From positions 43,222 through 107,221 of the forward strand of contig QLIY01000561.1 of the NCBI GenBank assembly GCA_003260075.1: a stretch of 64,000 bases of DNA, in the 5' to 3' direction. The notes below the pieces were generated by a model. That model worked only from the letters and a program-made list of their open reading frames with translations. It did no database searches and had not been told where the DNA came from. The translations under genes and the position numbers were made by a program. The stretch comes from Phallusia mammillata (lineage: Eukaryota; Chordata; Ascidiacea; Phlebobranchia; Ascidiidae). This document shows, piece after piece, positions 23,895 to 36,707 of the stretch (position 1 is its first letter; the number at the start of each line of letters is the position of its first letter).

Positions 23895-25666
23895 GCACCA
23901 CCGTCGCTATCATACTGTCGCATTAGGCGCTTGGATTTGCTTCTTCGCGTCACGCAAGAGTCCGCCATGCTTTCTGTGTCACTGCTCTGCTGGTTTTCAA
24001 AAGTTGAATCGTCGCTTTCTGCTTCCTTCATCACGGATTGGAACACTTCGGAGCGCACAGTGTTTTGCTGGGACTCGGTGCGATCGTCAAATGGAAACCG
24101 GGTTTGGGGGATTGCGGCGCTTGCCTTAAGATCGTGGCGCAATGCCTCGATAGCCTCGCCGGCTTCGCTTTCATACATCTCCACAATGTCCTCGTTTTCG
24201 ATCACAGAGCAGTCGTGGAATGCTGAATCACAATCCGAGACTCTTTTGCGTCTGTCGACCACTCTTAGCCGCGATGCGTTCTTGCGCTTTCTCCAACCTC
24301 GCCCGTCTCCGGTCTCAACATCAGAAACATAATCGGATGTGTTACTGGGCTTGCTGCTCAGCTGGGACGAAATAGCGGACAGGTGACGCGCACTACGTTC
24401 TTCGCTGTACTTGCTCAGAGTCTGGTCCCCGGAAAAGTCATTGTAGACCTCGATGTTAACAGAGTAGGGACGGCTCTGCTCGACGCCGTTAATTTTTGTG
24501 TTCAATGGCTTACGAAGAGTGGCGGAATTAGAGCGCTTGAGATTACAGCTCTCATTGGCAAACATTTGTATCTTAGATTCTGTAGTCATCATCAATGTAG
24601 CCGGTAATGTGCGGTCCTGGTAGAGCCCAATGTCATTTGGTAGCTTTTGTGACTCCTTACTCTTTCGTCGGGAATCCCGCGAGCTTCGCCTCACCCTATC
24701 GCCACTTGCAGGACTTGGATTGCTGCAAACCTTTGATGTTTTGGTTGGGGAAGGAGTTTTATCAGTGGCTGACACAGGTGGAGTTTTTCTTGCGGGTGAT
24801 TTAGGTTTTGTTACAGTCTCAGTAACAGTGGTTACCTTCTTATTATCTACCGGGCTAGGCAGTCTGTAGTCGGCGTTATGAGAGGCGATGGAATGCCTCG
24901 ACAGGTTTGGATCGTTGTTGTTGTTAATGTGCCACCTAGCGGCCACTGTTTTGTCTCCGAACGGACGCAAGTGAGACGGTGTCTTTCGCGATTTGTTGCA
25001 GCACAGACGAGGATAATGGCCATGTTTTCGTCGGTACCACCTTAATACAACAAAAATATTTTAGTCTAAGACACAATATTGGTCGTATTTAGTGTTTCTT
25101 TTTAACCCAGGTATGTAGGCGCTAAAATGCTGAAGGTTTGATTTATAAGCAGGCATGAAAATTAACAGCATCATGCTTTTCAGATGTGCCATGAATGGAT
25201 ATCACAAACAAACTGAACCACGAAACACATCAACACATTGATAGTTTGTGCAGGATAACTTAAAAATTAGCATAGAATCATGACACTAGATTTGTGTTTT
25301 TTTAGGCAACGATGTATTTGATTAGACTCTCATAAACGACAAACGGACAAAGACGCCTTCAAGTAATCTTTAAGGCCGACCAAATGACCACACTCATGAA
25401 ATCTGACGACGATTTCAAGTGAACACAACAACATGAGTGAAATCAATGTGATGGGAAACCTTGCGGTCGTTAAAGTGCCAATCAATGTTTCTCAACCTTT
25501 CAGATCTTAAACTCATCAAAAATACACAGTGAGATGAACATAAAGTGAAAAATAGGCTTGTATGTCATAAGGCAGGGATGTGCAACCTTTGATACTTTGG
25601 ATCCAAATACAATTACCAAAATTAGATCGCGGGCCGCACCCGTGTATAACACAAGGTGATTTTACT

Positions 25667-25697
<31 letters not shown>

Positions 25698-27619
25698 GCT
25701 ACAAGTAAAATTCGCATTTGATTCTAGCCACATATTACCAGGTTACAGAAAAATAGCATCGGGCGCATTAATCTGCTCAAAAATATAAGTTATATTAGTT
25801 AAACTCGTTTGTCAGTACATTTGAAATCCCAGCATCTCTGCGGGCCGCACAACCTTTAACGAAGGGCCGCAGGTTGCCCACCCCTGTCATAAGGTGTTCG
25901 CGGACTCACGAAAACCTTTAACAGGCTTTTTTGAATTCGCAGAGTCGGGGTTGAGAAACACTGGTGTAAAAATCACGCGTGTGTGGCATGCGGCACTGGG
26001 CGTTACCAAAAATATGCTTTGTGCAAAAGCGTTGCAAACTGTCAGTACCAACAGTTTAGATAGCAGTTGTTGGGTTTCGCCCCGACAGATTCCGACTGGG
26101 CTTTTTTCCAACGGTTCCTGCAGACACAACCCAAGATTCACAACCAGTCGTTACCGATGTCACGTTACTCTTGTTGTAATACCAATTGCGTGCACATGAT
26201 ATTGAGCGACAATATAATTAAACTTATGCAGCAAGTTTTGCGTCAAGATAGACATCAAGCATTGTTAGATTCACGGAACTGATTCGTGTTTGTGAAATCT
26301 TGTCTGTGGTGCATATGAAGTATAATGTTCGCTTGTCCCTTTCTACATGCAGAATGTACAATCTGCGGGCGATCAACGTGTATTAGCATAAATTCAGTGG
26401 TTTAGTGGGTGCAATGAGAAAAACTCTTTTGTTAGACATTGGACTTCCATTAACATGGCCTCAAATTACTTTATGATTCAAAAATAATATTATATATTTC
26501 GATCGTGGAAGCTGTAATGCTGTTGACAACTGCAAAAAGGTTATTCCCCCATTGCCTAGTGATGCGACAAACAGAAAAAATAGCCAAGTTTAGACTTACC
26601 AGACACGAAGTGCTATGGCAGCAATGACGAGGATAGTGAAAATTATGACCAACACCACAATCACCACGGTATTGTCACCACCAGCGGCGCCATCTGCAAA
26701 TAATAGAGTTCAAAATTTAAGCAGAAAAATACAAACATTTCAAAGTTTCGACATTTTCAGTTTTTTAACCAAACGCTAAATGCCACTTTATTTTATATCC
26801 GTCTTTTCAGTTTAAGCTTTGGTGTATAACTTTTCGGGTAGGATGGTCGCATGTGGCCATTAGGTTGCAGTATCAATGTTTATAGCAAGTACAAGTGAAA
26901 AGGAATTAATGGATCAGCGCAAGACGCTTTGGATTTTGTTCAATACAGGTTCACACGGTTGGTTACTAAATAATCATTAGGCCGCCAAATACACAGCGTG
27001 TGAAATTCAAGGCCACATAAATAATTCAAACAACCCGTCCGAACATACAGGAGTAATTCGATGATTCCAGGATATAAAATAAATTAAAAACCGATTCGCC
27101 AGACCTCAGAGAGAAACTTGCCAAAGAAAAATGAATCCTGGTTTTACAAGCAAACAAATTTTGATTATAGGGACTGCATGAGTAAATTTTGCTTTAAAAA
27201 ACGGTTTTTATACGCGAGTGTTGTCTCCATATCTCGTGCTGAGCTTCTGGTAACTCGTAATTACATAAAATAATACACACAGTTTATCACAAGTTTAGGA
27301 AATCTTTATTTCCAGGCTGAAATCAGTTGACAATCTTTTTTTAAAAAAACAAACATATTTCGCCAAAAAAGCATCTTCAGTTTCTTATTCAAATAGAATC
27401 ACAGTTTATACAGTACTGTCATGCAATATTTTTCCATTTTTATTTATGTTTGATACCAAACAACATAACTGAACATATAGTTGCCGTATTATTATATAGC
27501 AGTGTTTTTGTTTCGAATATCATAGTGTAAAATATAACTTTATATGATAAACAAGATTTCGAAACCAACCAGTGGATGACGATGTAGTTGCTGTTGATGA
27601 CGTCACAACTGGTTCGGAA
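23029..27619 (-). CDS. Single-pass membrane protein, stalk, TM and cytoplasmic tail (5' part missing)
   Basis: I do not recognise the family. Three minus-strand exons fit in phase. The first, 27619-27570, is less certain and encodes a Ser/Thr-rich stalk (VVTSSTATTSSST). The second, 26693-26600, encodes a transmembrane segment (NTVVIVVLVIIFTILVIAAIAL) after a short Gly-rich linker. The third, 25040-23029, opens with a basic juxtamembrane WWYRRKHGHYPRLCCNKSRK, containing two cysteines that could be palmitoylated, and continues as a ~650-residue cytoplasmic tail rich in Ser, Arg and Lys. The tail ends in TDL before the stop, a class I PDZ-binding motif. A 54-base G filler at 23840-23893 interrupts the tail, so polyproline in translations there is false and the frame across it is unproven. 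No Ig, FnIII or cadherin exon was found upstream within the window. A cell-adhesion or guidance receptor is plausible but is inference. Confidence 0.7.
23840..23893. other. 54-base G run, gap filler inside coding exon
   Basis: It separates two coding blocks of the membrane-protein tail. No duplicated flank is seen, so some coding sequence may be missing here. Confidence 0.8.
25573..25886. mobile_element. hAT-type non-autonomous element (MITE) with 8-bp TSD
   Basis: Ends read CAGGGATGTGCAACCTTT on the left and GGTTGCCCACCCCTG on the right, imperfect terminal inverted repeats of hAT type. They are flanked by an exact 8-bp duplication TCATAAGG (25565-25572 and 25887-25894). A G filler run at 25669-25698 lies inside, so the internal length is uncertain. 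It sits in an intron of the membrane-protein gene and has no transposase ORF. Confidence 0.85.
27291..27392 (-). repeat. Dispersed ~95-bp repeat, copy 1
   Basis: On the minus strand this reads ACTGAAGATGCTTTTTTGGCGAAAT, an A/T stretch, GATTTCAGCCTGGAAATAAA and a second hairpin half TTTCC. The same element occurs on the plus strand at 47125-47211 and again at 47300-47395, in a TIMELESS intron. It has no ORF. Confidence 0.75.
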
Positions 27620-28012
27620 CTGCTCATTTCTTCAAGTGGCGATTATCGGCTTTTCATTATATTCCCGCCTACTATCCGGATGTAGACTAATGGTTGAAAG
27701 CAAAGTGCAACGTTTTTTGTCTTATTTGCAACACAGTCTGGAAGCAAAATCAACAGTAAAAAGCATGAACTTGTATTTATCATCATAGAGTGCCAGCAAG
27801 CACCTTTATTAATCTGTTTACGAATATACGAATAAGACAATACCCAAAGCAACAATAACCACTTAAATTGTAAAAGCATTTTACCTTTACATGATAAGTC
27901 AGCTACAGACAGTACACATTATTGCCACCTACAAGGTCTCATAAGATCAAAACAGTGTAGACTGTGTGCACCTATACTGTTACAATTGTGACTGGTACAC
28001 TGGTATGAACAA

Positions 28013-28215
28013 ATAGAAATCTCGTCATCCAAATAATTTTACTTGAACTTAAAAGCTCTAGCAACTACTCACGTTTCAGCAACTACTATTTCAATGCAAA
28101 CCAACTAGTGGAGGGGGGGGGGCCTCGTCATCCAAATAATTTTACTTGAACTTAAAAAACTCTGGCAGCTACTCACGTTTCAGCAACTACTATTTCAATG
28201 CAAACCAACTAGTGG
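28013..28215. repeat. Duplicated flank around a 10-base G join
   Basis: About 90 bp before the run at 28113-28122 recur after it with few changes. The motif CCAACTAGTGGATGAC resembles the stalk-exon border at 27567-27582, so this may be a decayed copy of that exon border. Confidence 0.55.
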
Positions 28216-28644
28216 ATGACTCGTCAAACAGTCAACTAGATCCCTAACTACGTGCTGTACGGGCTTCATCCACTCAACAAGCCACTCTACAGCCCAAAAC
28301 ACACTTGGTTGTCACGACCTGATGTCATTCCACCTACTACTGTCAGTTAATTAAATGAAGTCAACTTGAGTTCACAATAATACAAGCATTTCGATGTCGT
28401 AGATACAGCGCTTTAACCTTGGTCAACTAATTGTCTTGTACACTTTTTTCCACCCACAAAATTTTAAACTTGCGAAACTGGTCCCAAGTTGCTTTCAGTT
28501 TATGATTCATTTATAGTGCAAAGATGTCGCCATGTTTTCTTTTTCCAAACAAAATAGACTAACTCAACTCGCACCAAGTTTGCTTCATAGTCAAGCAGAA
28601 GTCTTTTAGTTCCTATTTTTTGAACATACCACACACTATACAGC

Positions 28645-28794
28645 AGGGGTCGGCAACCTTTTTTGCACTGCGGACCGTTTTTGAAAGGGGGGGGGGGGGA
28701 ACATACCATACACTATACACCAGGGGTCGGCAACTTTTTTTGCACTGCGGACCGGTCTTTAAAAAAACTACAAATATTTAGCAATAAAAACGCC
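28645..28794. mobile_element. hAT-like terminal fragment, printed twice
   Basis: CAGGGGTCGGCAAC followed by GCACTGCGGACCG is a typical hAT-type terminus. It appears before and after the G run at 28687-28699, probably as overlapping contig ends. No opposite terminus or target-site duplication could be assigned. Confidence 0.5.
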
Positions 28795-28804
28795 GGGGGG
28801 GGGG

Positions 28805-31800
28805 AAATAGTCGATCGTTTATAGGCATGCAACCGTGGTTATACAAAAACATGAAAATAAACAGGTGTTCTCTAGACAAATACCCCACTGTATGCTTCCT
28901 TTCAAACAAGACCAAGGGGACGACTTAGTGCAGACCAGACATAGGAATTAAGCACAATAAACAGCACGACTTACAAAAATACACGTCTAACATTGTACAG
29001 AAAATCCTATACGGGGGGGGGGGTAGGAATTAAGCACAATCAACACGACTTACAAAAATACACGTCTAACATTGTACAGAAAATCCTATACTTGACATCT
29101 GTTGCCTTTTCCGACGCCTGCCGCTAAAACCTTTACTTTCCTGCTGAGTCCACGTGCCCACGCGTGTACCCTCGTCACAGCGCTCAAAACAAACAAGCGA
29201 CCCTCGGCGTTTATTCCATTAATAGGCCTTCCATCGCGTCGCCCAATTAACCAACCAATTAGCGACTCGGCATTGACATGATAGCGCTAAAACGTCACAA
29301 TGGCCCCTCGCGATTGGCCAAAGCTCTTCGCGTGGATGTTGTCCGTGGGTTTAATTACAAGCGACGGAAAATGGCTTTTAGTTGATTTGTCCGCGATCCA
29401 TCATAACGCCAACGCCTTTAGACCATGTAGTCAGAAATAGTTGAAAAATAAACTCCTTGCACTGACTTTTGGAAAATAAATTTATTACATAGCTATGCGA
29501 GCCATTACACTTGTTCGAGACACAACGTACTATATACATTTGTCACCAACGTGAATCGAACCCCAAAGGTCATTCAGAAACATTTTTACTCGTATATATT
29601 ACCGGACATTACAGTTTGTTTGCGATCAAAAACAATGGAATTGTTACCAACAATAATCTAACTACAAAGCCATGACACTTTGGGAACTCTTATTTGCGAC
29701 CGTTAGAGAACAGTAAGGTCCCTGCAAGCCACTACAGTCGTTCAAGGCAAAACGTACCAACTGATTTTTTCACCAACGTGGATTTAACCCCAAAGTTCAG
29801 TTGCTGCCATTTTACTTGTATATAGGCTATAGAACCACCTCTACGCGTTTGCTATCTCTATTTTATCATAGATTTCCTACTCCTTAACGCGGCGACCCAA
29901 TATCGTTGTTTGCACAAAGACTAAATTAACTTCATCACGCTGATACGTGCTACGCCGTATATCTTCTGCCGCACCTACACAAGTTATAAAACACATGCTT
30001 TTATGAGATCCAGTCTCACACGAAGTCACATGTCAAGAGTGGCTTCTTGTAAACGACAATTCCTCCGTTTAATTCCGGGGCAAACTTACCCGCCCCGAAC
30101 GTGCGCTATCTAATATCAACATTGCTCACAGTAAAANCCGAACGTGCGCTATCTAATATCAACATTGCTCGGCATTTATCGATACACCGAGCTCTCTCAA
30201 GGATGTTTGTCGAACGGTGAGGATTCGAGACCGTTGTTACGCACACAATGGAATCGCGTTGACAGACGCTTTGAACGTTCAATCATAAATTTGAGCGATT
30301 GTCGGATCTAAATCTGTTGAATTATCAGTTTTTGCCGGACGGGGGGGGGGAAACGGTGAGGATTCGAAACCGTTGTTACGCACACAATGGAATCGCGTTG
30401 ACAGACGCTTTGAACGCTCAATCATAAAGAGCGATTGTCGGATCTAAATCTGTTGAATTATCAGTTTTTGCCGGACATGGCGGTTCAGCCACTGTACAAC
30501 AATAGTAATATTTCAACATATGTGTTTACATTGCCATATATCGGCCCAGACATCACGATTATCGCCTTGCATTGCACAGTTTTCATAGTTGCAGGTACTG
30601 CTATTAAATACATACGTTTGACTTAAGAGTGGGAAAGGGTACAACGGAAAAGCACTGACATAAAAGTTAGCAATGGGGAACAATTCTGCAAAAAAAGGTG
30701 CAAAATCGGACCACAACCAAACAAACATGTACGACAAAAGAAATTAATTTCCAGAACCTCATACACCTTTTTTATTAGCCTGTTGTGCAAAAGGTTGTTT
30801 ATTTAAACTGTTGCCCTCTTTAAGTGTATAAAACCGTCTAACCCAGAGCTTCTTAACTATTTTACTATACCTCCCTCTTTCAACTTTTTTTATGTTCGCT
30901 CACGAGCTTATAATCTGACATATTACAGGATTAAGTTTGTACCACCTACCTTATTCGGGGGGGGGGCAAGGTTGTTTATTTAAACTGTTGCCCTCTTTAA
31001 GTGAATAAAGCCGTCTAACCCAGAGCATCTTAACTTTTTTACTACACCTCCCTCTTTCAACTTTTTTTATGTTCGCTCACGAGCGTATAATCTGACATAT
31101 TACAGGATTAAGTTTGTACCACCTACCTTATTCTGCAAACCACTCAGAGGTGAACGTTAATATCGCCTCCGTCAACGTATTTATTCCAATGATTTAAACA
31201 AAACGGTTTGTAGCTCATCACACGCAGCCAAGTTTTAAACATCTTAACAAATGTACGGTCACGTGCAATTATAACAATTTTTTATCATATAGCCCAATAT
31301 TACAAGTTCAATAGCTCTGTTAACCACTACAGATGTTTTGATGGTCCAAAGTTTCGAAAACAATGGCCTAGGTTAAGAAGCCCATGGTCTAATCATCATC
31401 ACATACCTTTCGTGCCTTGATATTTATTTTCCTAAGTTTGAGCCAACATATGACAAACGCAACAATTCTAACACTGAAATCCCCGACATGAATCTAATCC
31501 ATAAGGCTTGTGGTCGGCAAATGGAAGTCTGCTTGGCGAACAAAACCCATCTTACAACGTTTGACGCAGCTCTTAACGATAAAACATTTGTCTGTTTAGG
31601 AACAATACCTCTCAGGCCATTGTTAAAACAGCCACGCGACGACATTGGACTTCCGCAGAAAAAAATCAATCAGAAAAGGCGAATTTAAAGTGTTTTCTTT
31701 CGATTTTGCGCTGCCCGTAATTGTGTTACTGCGTCAGTTGCGGATATTAGAAAAACACTGCTTAGCATCACAACCAAATGGCTCAGATTAAGGCTGCTAC

Positions 31801-34734
31801 AATACTGATTTATTTTGCCGCATAAATAACAGTTGACTAGTAGTGTTCTATTTGCATTTAGTTGTTTCGTTGTTACTCCTTTCCTTCGTGTTCGACTGGT
31901 GGATTGCCGTACGTCTTTGGTAACGTTACCAAGGGTGAGTATTGTTAAATTGTTTGCAGTTTAATTACTCCTTTATCACAAGCAACATCATCAATATACC
32001 AAAAAGTTATTTCAACATAGGCAATACTGGCCAAACGAAATAAAAGGAGTTGCTGGGCAAACGGAACAACTTATAGTATCCTCATTTTTTCAAAACTGTG
32101 GGGGGGGGGTAATACTGGCCAAACGAAATAAAAGGCTGGGCAAACGGAACAACTTATAGTATCCTCATTTTTTCAAAACTGTAAAGCCCAAAAGTATAGT
32201 ATAGCACGAGTTATAAGTATGAACAATATCTATAAACAATAAAAAACCACGCTATTTACAATTCTCATTCAAAATCCCACAATGCAATACCTGTAAGCAC
32301 TACCCTTGTAATAAAAATACCGAAAAGTTTGTCAAACTTTTCAGCAAATGCCCATGATTCGTAACAAACGCTTTTCATAATGAATAACTAGTAGGCCTAT
32401 ATTTAAGAAACACTCCTCCATTAAGTGTTGCAACTTGTTACATGGGCCAAAACCGCTTCGTGTGGGCTGTTAACGTTATCGTGACAAGAAAGAGCTGTTC
32501 TAAGCGATTTATTGGGGGGGGGGTATTTAAGAAACACTCCTCCATTAAGTGTTGCAACTTGTTACATGGACCAAAACCGCTACGTGTGTGCTGTTAACGT
32601 TATCGTGACAAGAAAGAGCTGTTCTAAGCGATTTATTGCCAATTTGGTCAAATTCAACAACGCGGGAGTCGTTGAAAAACCGCAATCACAAAAACATGTT
32701 GTTCGTCGATTGGTAAAGGAATGTAAACCATATAGTGGTACCACAACATACATGAGTTTCGACTGCTGTTTGCTAACACAATGTGCAGAATACATAAATA
32801 TAGGCCTCGGAAAAGCACCGTGTTTGAATTTGGCTCGGGTTTTCCTACATTATCGATACCGCACAGTTTACTGACAAATTTTCGTTTCGTAGAGTAGCCA
32901 CAGAAAGGTCACAAAACATTTTTAAACATTTTTTTTTAAATGCTATTTTCAGGTTACTAAATTTTGTCAACAAAAGTTCTCATAATTTCGAATCACTTGG
33001 CTCTTTTAAATTCGTCTGGTAGATTTCAGTCGACAAATGAAGTTTTAATAACAAAAATTTAAACACAAGTCGACTAACGACTAATCCAAACCTAAAAGCA
33101 CGTTCACGCAGTAGCATTATTTACTACGACTGTACCTCACACCATAAAAACCGATTTTGCTACACTGCTATGAAGTTCATATTTTAGCTTTTGCCTACAG
33201 ATAATTTTGCAGCACAAACTTCTGTCGTTATGACCTCAAACAATTAAAAATCAGCATAAGCCATCAGCTCGGCTATAACGCCTCGTACCATTTCTGCCCC
33301 GTGGTTATGACGAATTTGTCTCAAGCCTTATCTATGCCCGCACCTGCGTTTTGCCGCATACCCACGGGGGGGGGGTTATAACCGTTTTTTTTCATATCTG
33401 TTTGTTAAATTCTACATTGTTGCGACTTTCAGGGGGGGGGGTGTAGAGTAGCCACAGAAAGGTCACAACACATTTTTAAACAATTTTTTTTAATGCTATT
33501 TTCAGGTTACTAAATTTCGTCAACAAAAGTTCTCATAATTTCGGATCAACTTGGCTCATTCAAATTCGTCTGATAAATTTCAGTCGACAAAACGACGTTT
33601 AAATAACAAAAATTTGAACACAAATCTATTAACGACCGATCAAAGCTTAAAGGACATTCACGCAGTATAGTATTGTTTACAATGCCTGTACCTCACACCA
33701 TAAAAACCGATTTTGCAACAGTGCTATGAAGTTCATATTTTAGCTATTGCCTACAGATAATTTTGCAGCACAAACTTCTGTCGTTATGACCTCAAACAAT
33801 TAAAAATCAGCATAAGCCATCAGCTCGGCTATAACGCCTCGTACCATTTCTGCCCCGTGGTTATGACGAATTTGTCTCAAGCCTTATCTATGCCCGCACC
33901 TGCGTTTTGCCGCATACCCACTCACAAACTTATACGTTTCCCTCACTTGCATTAATATTTCATGTCAAATTGCGTCAGCCGTCCACGCCAACAAGACAGC
34001 TGCCGCAGTATCCAGTCAAAGGGATAAACATCATGGATTATTAGCAAGTGACGTTATTTTGTCCGACACCAGAAACGATCACTAGGCGTTTTACGCAAAG
34101 CTTTCCGGCTTGTTATTGAACTCAATCTGTGACCATAAGTGCAGGTAAATTAGTAAATAAATAACAGCGGGTTGTAGTTTGTTGATAAAATCTTAACGAT
34201 GCTAAAATCGTGGAATAGTTATAGTTGATCAATGAACCCGAAAAACGACTTCATAACAAACACTTGCAGTAAAAAAGAGTCATAATTTCTTAGCAGTTTT
34301 TTAAGTTTAGAAAAAAATGTTTTTTTAAAGAATATGAAATATACTGCAAATAGCTATAACCGTTGTTTTTTTTCATATCTGTTTGTTAAATTCTACATTG
34401 TTGCGACTTTCAAAGAACACAACAATTTCTGGCGAATGCCCATATTTCAAAACCTTTGGGTCATTTCAGTTATTATGACACGTTTTTGTTGAACGCACGT
34501 GTTTTTAAATCTCATTTTCTTTAAGCGACACAATACTGCATTGTGTGTGGATAATATAGTTTAAACGTAGTGCAGAAATTTATTTTTGCGCTTATCATTA
34601 CCACGACAGCAATGTAATACTCTGCAAATGCCATCGCATTTTGCCTTCACTTCCTCGCGGTTAATTACCGATTAGTCAAATATATTTCCATTCCAATTAC
34701 GGCTGTGACGTCAGCCGTGTAAGCCCACGTCACG

Positions 34735-34807
<73 letters not shown>

Positions 34808-36481
34808 CGAAGGTCTCTTTAGAAACCAATTCATATCGTACCAGCAGCGAACGTAGATCAATATATCAATTTTCCGCACGACAAAAGAATGATATTTGTT
34901 TAAATATTCCGACTCATTACTGTCTTCCGACCTGAACAACGTAATAAATTTCGCAAGGCACTTGTGCTATTCCCAGTGCAATTACTAATTTCTCCTAATC
35001 ACATTTGCAGGGGGGGGGGTCGGCTTATTACTGTCTTCCGACCTGAACAACGTAATAAATTTTGTGCTATTCCCAGTGCAATTACTAATTTCTCCTAATC
35101 ACATTTGCACCACATTCCACGAAATTGTAGCGCTTTTCTAACCTTGCAAGATTAGCATTGGCGCTCGGTTTCAAAGTTGTTCAGTCAGTTGGCAAATACT
35201 TTGCATGTTACACTAAATGCACTTGTTTTTCTCGACAAACTTCTTCCGCTCTTGAATTTAAAACTGCATTATCTAATAGCTGTAAACAACCAGGTTAAGT
35301 TTTTCCAGGTGCATTGACAACTATAATTCTTAGTCAAAAAAGTTGATCTAAGTCCAATGTTAAAAAAAACAATACACCAAATTATTCTGTTTCCTAATTC
35401 CCTCCCCAATTACAACTTCTAGCGTAAGGAAATACACTTGTCTATCTGAAATAATTAAATTGATTTTAAAATTTTCGTTTGCGTTTGACGAGAAAGAATC
35501 AAGTAAAGACTTTTTGTTGTCAATAAAAAAGTTGTTCCAAATCTAATGCAAAAAAACATTTGAAGAGAATCATCCTTTCAACTCGTCATTTAGCCCTTAG
35601 CCTTCTTATTCACTACGAAGTCAATGCGGTTTAAGTTACGAATACGAACACCAGACAGTCACAAACGGGTACGGCACAAACCGTTGAGGTCAGAGCATAA
35701 AGACATGGGGTCGGCAGGGTCAGCCGTCGGACGAACGCCATGTTCGATAACACCCTGTTATGCGGGCGGACGCTCTGTGACGTCATAGAGCGACGCGAAT
35801 TTAGGTGTCGAGTTCGCGTCGCAGCAGCGGTTGGGGAACTTTTTTAAAGGGAGGATAATGGTCGAATGGAAAGATATGCCTGGAGTTTGTGTTATGTTGT
35901 AATAATAACAGCAACTGTAATTTACTCCCACGATAAGCTAACCAGGTTCGTTGATATCAGAGAAGGTGGGAAATTAAATAGAGTTCGTTTCTGTACGTGT
36001 CGTCTTATCACAAGAGAGAAAGGTAAAACTAAATCTGAAAAGTCACCATAAAACTATTGTTACTTATTCACCGCAAATTTAATGCAACTTTAAGTTGAAG
36101 ATTTATAAACCGGAATTTACTTTCTCGGGCGACTTTGGGTTTAAGCTTACACATAAAGCGGATTAGATTTAGGCCTGACGGGAGCTTCTTTGCGCAAAAC
36201 TTTTTACAACTTTTAGGCCGAATTCGGATTTCGGGAACGTACTTTCGGGTTCAGGCTGGTACGTTTTATGATAACGCATAAACAACATTGAAAACGACAT
36301 GCCAACAGAATTTAATTTACACCGATTTTGCTGTCGCATTAAAATGTGTCTCCTGAAACTACTCAAAATAATAACGCGTTTACCATCTGTCGACCATGTG
36401 AGTCCTTTACTTTTAATTGTGGCGCTTTGTAACATCTCAACGTTGCGCAGCTATCTCTTCGTCAAGGTGAACACTTTGGGG
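28805..36481. other. Large region without a supported gene
   Basis: Mostly AT-rich sequence interrupted by joins at 29013, 30137 (single N), 30341, 30957, 32100, 32514, 33366, 33432 and 35010. Most are flanked by duplicated sequence. A 71-base G filler lies at 34736-34806. Upstream exons of the membrane-protein gene could be hidden here, but none met the splice-plus-frame test. A weakly repeated pair around 29530 and 29770 shares the text CACCAACGTG followed by AACCCCAAAG. Confidence 0.5.
35700..36050 (+). promoter_or_regulatory. GC-rich island with CRE and possible signal-peptide ORF
   Basis: 35700-35840 is markedly more GC-rich than its surroundings and holds a palindromic CRE, TGACGTCA, at 35778-35785. 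An ORF starting at 35866 begins with a hydrophobic stretch (WSLCYVVIITATVIYS) that could be a signal peptide, followed by a possible donor AAG/GTGGGA. It could be a promoter and first exon of a plus-strand secreted-protein gene. Nothing downstream confirms it. Confidence 0.25.
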
Positions 36482-36707
36482 CAGCAGTTCTCAAACTGTG
36501 CGTCGCAACGCCCTGGTGCGTCGTTTCAATTTTCCACGGCGTCGCAGAATATTTCCGTTTCGTAACTTTTTGTTGTTGTATCAATAAACACAACTTTAAT
36601 AATAAGTTTTTTAATTAACTTTTATTTGCTGGTGCGTCGCAAGTCCAGAAAACTTTTCCAGAGGCATCGCAACAAAGAAAGTTAGAAACACTGCGAGAGA
36701 ACCACTG
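36482..36707. mobile_element. hAT-type MITE with near-perfect 8-bp TSD
   Basis: The element begins CAGCAGTTCTCAAACTG and ends GAGAACCACTG, an imperfect inverted repeat of the CAGTGGTTCTC type known from hAT elements. Flanks are CTTTGGGG (36474-36481) and CTTTAGGG (36708-36715), one mismatch in eight. About 226 bp, no ORF. Confidence 0.8.

Noticed and set aside
23249-24869. Several plus-strand ORFs opposite the membrane-protein tail
   Set aside because: Antisense shadows of the long minus-strand exon.
31424-31688. Overlapping ORFs on both strands near 31.5 kb
   Set aside because: No domain, no splice context, and neither strand shows coding codon structure.
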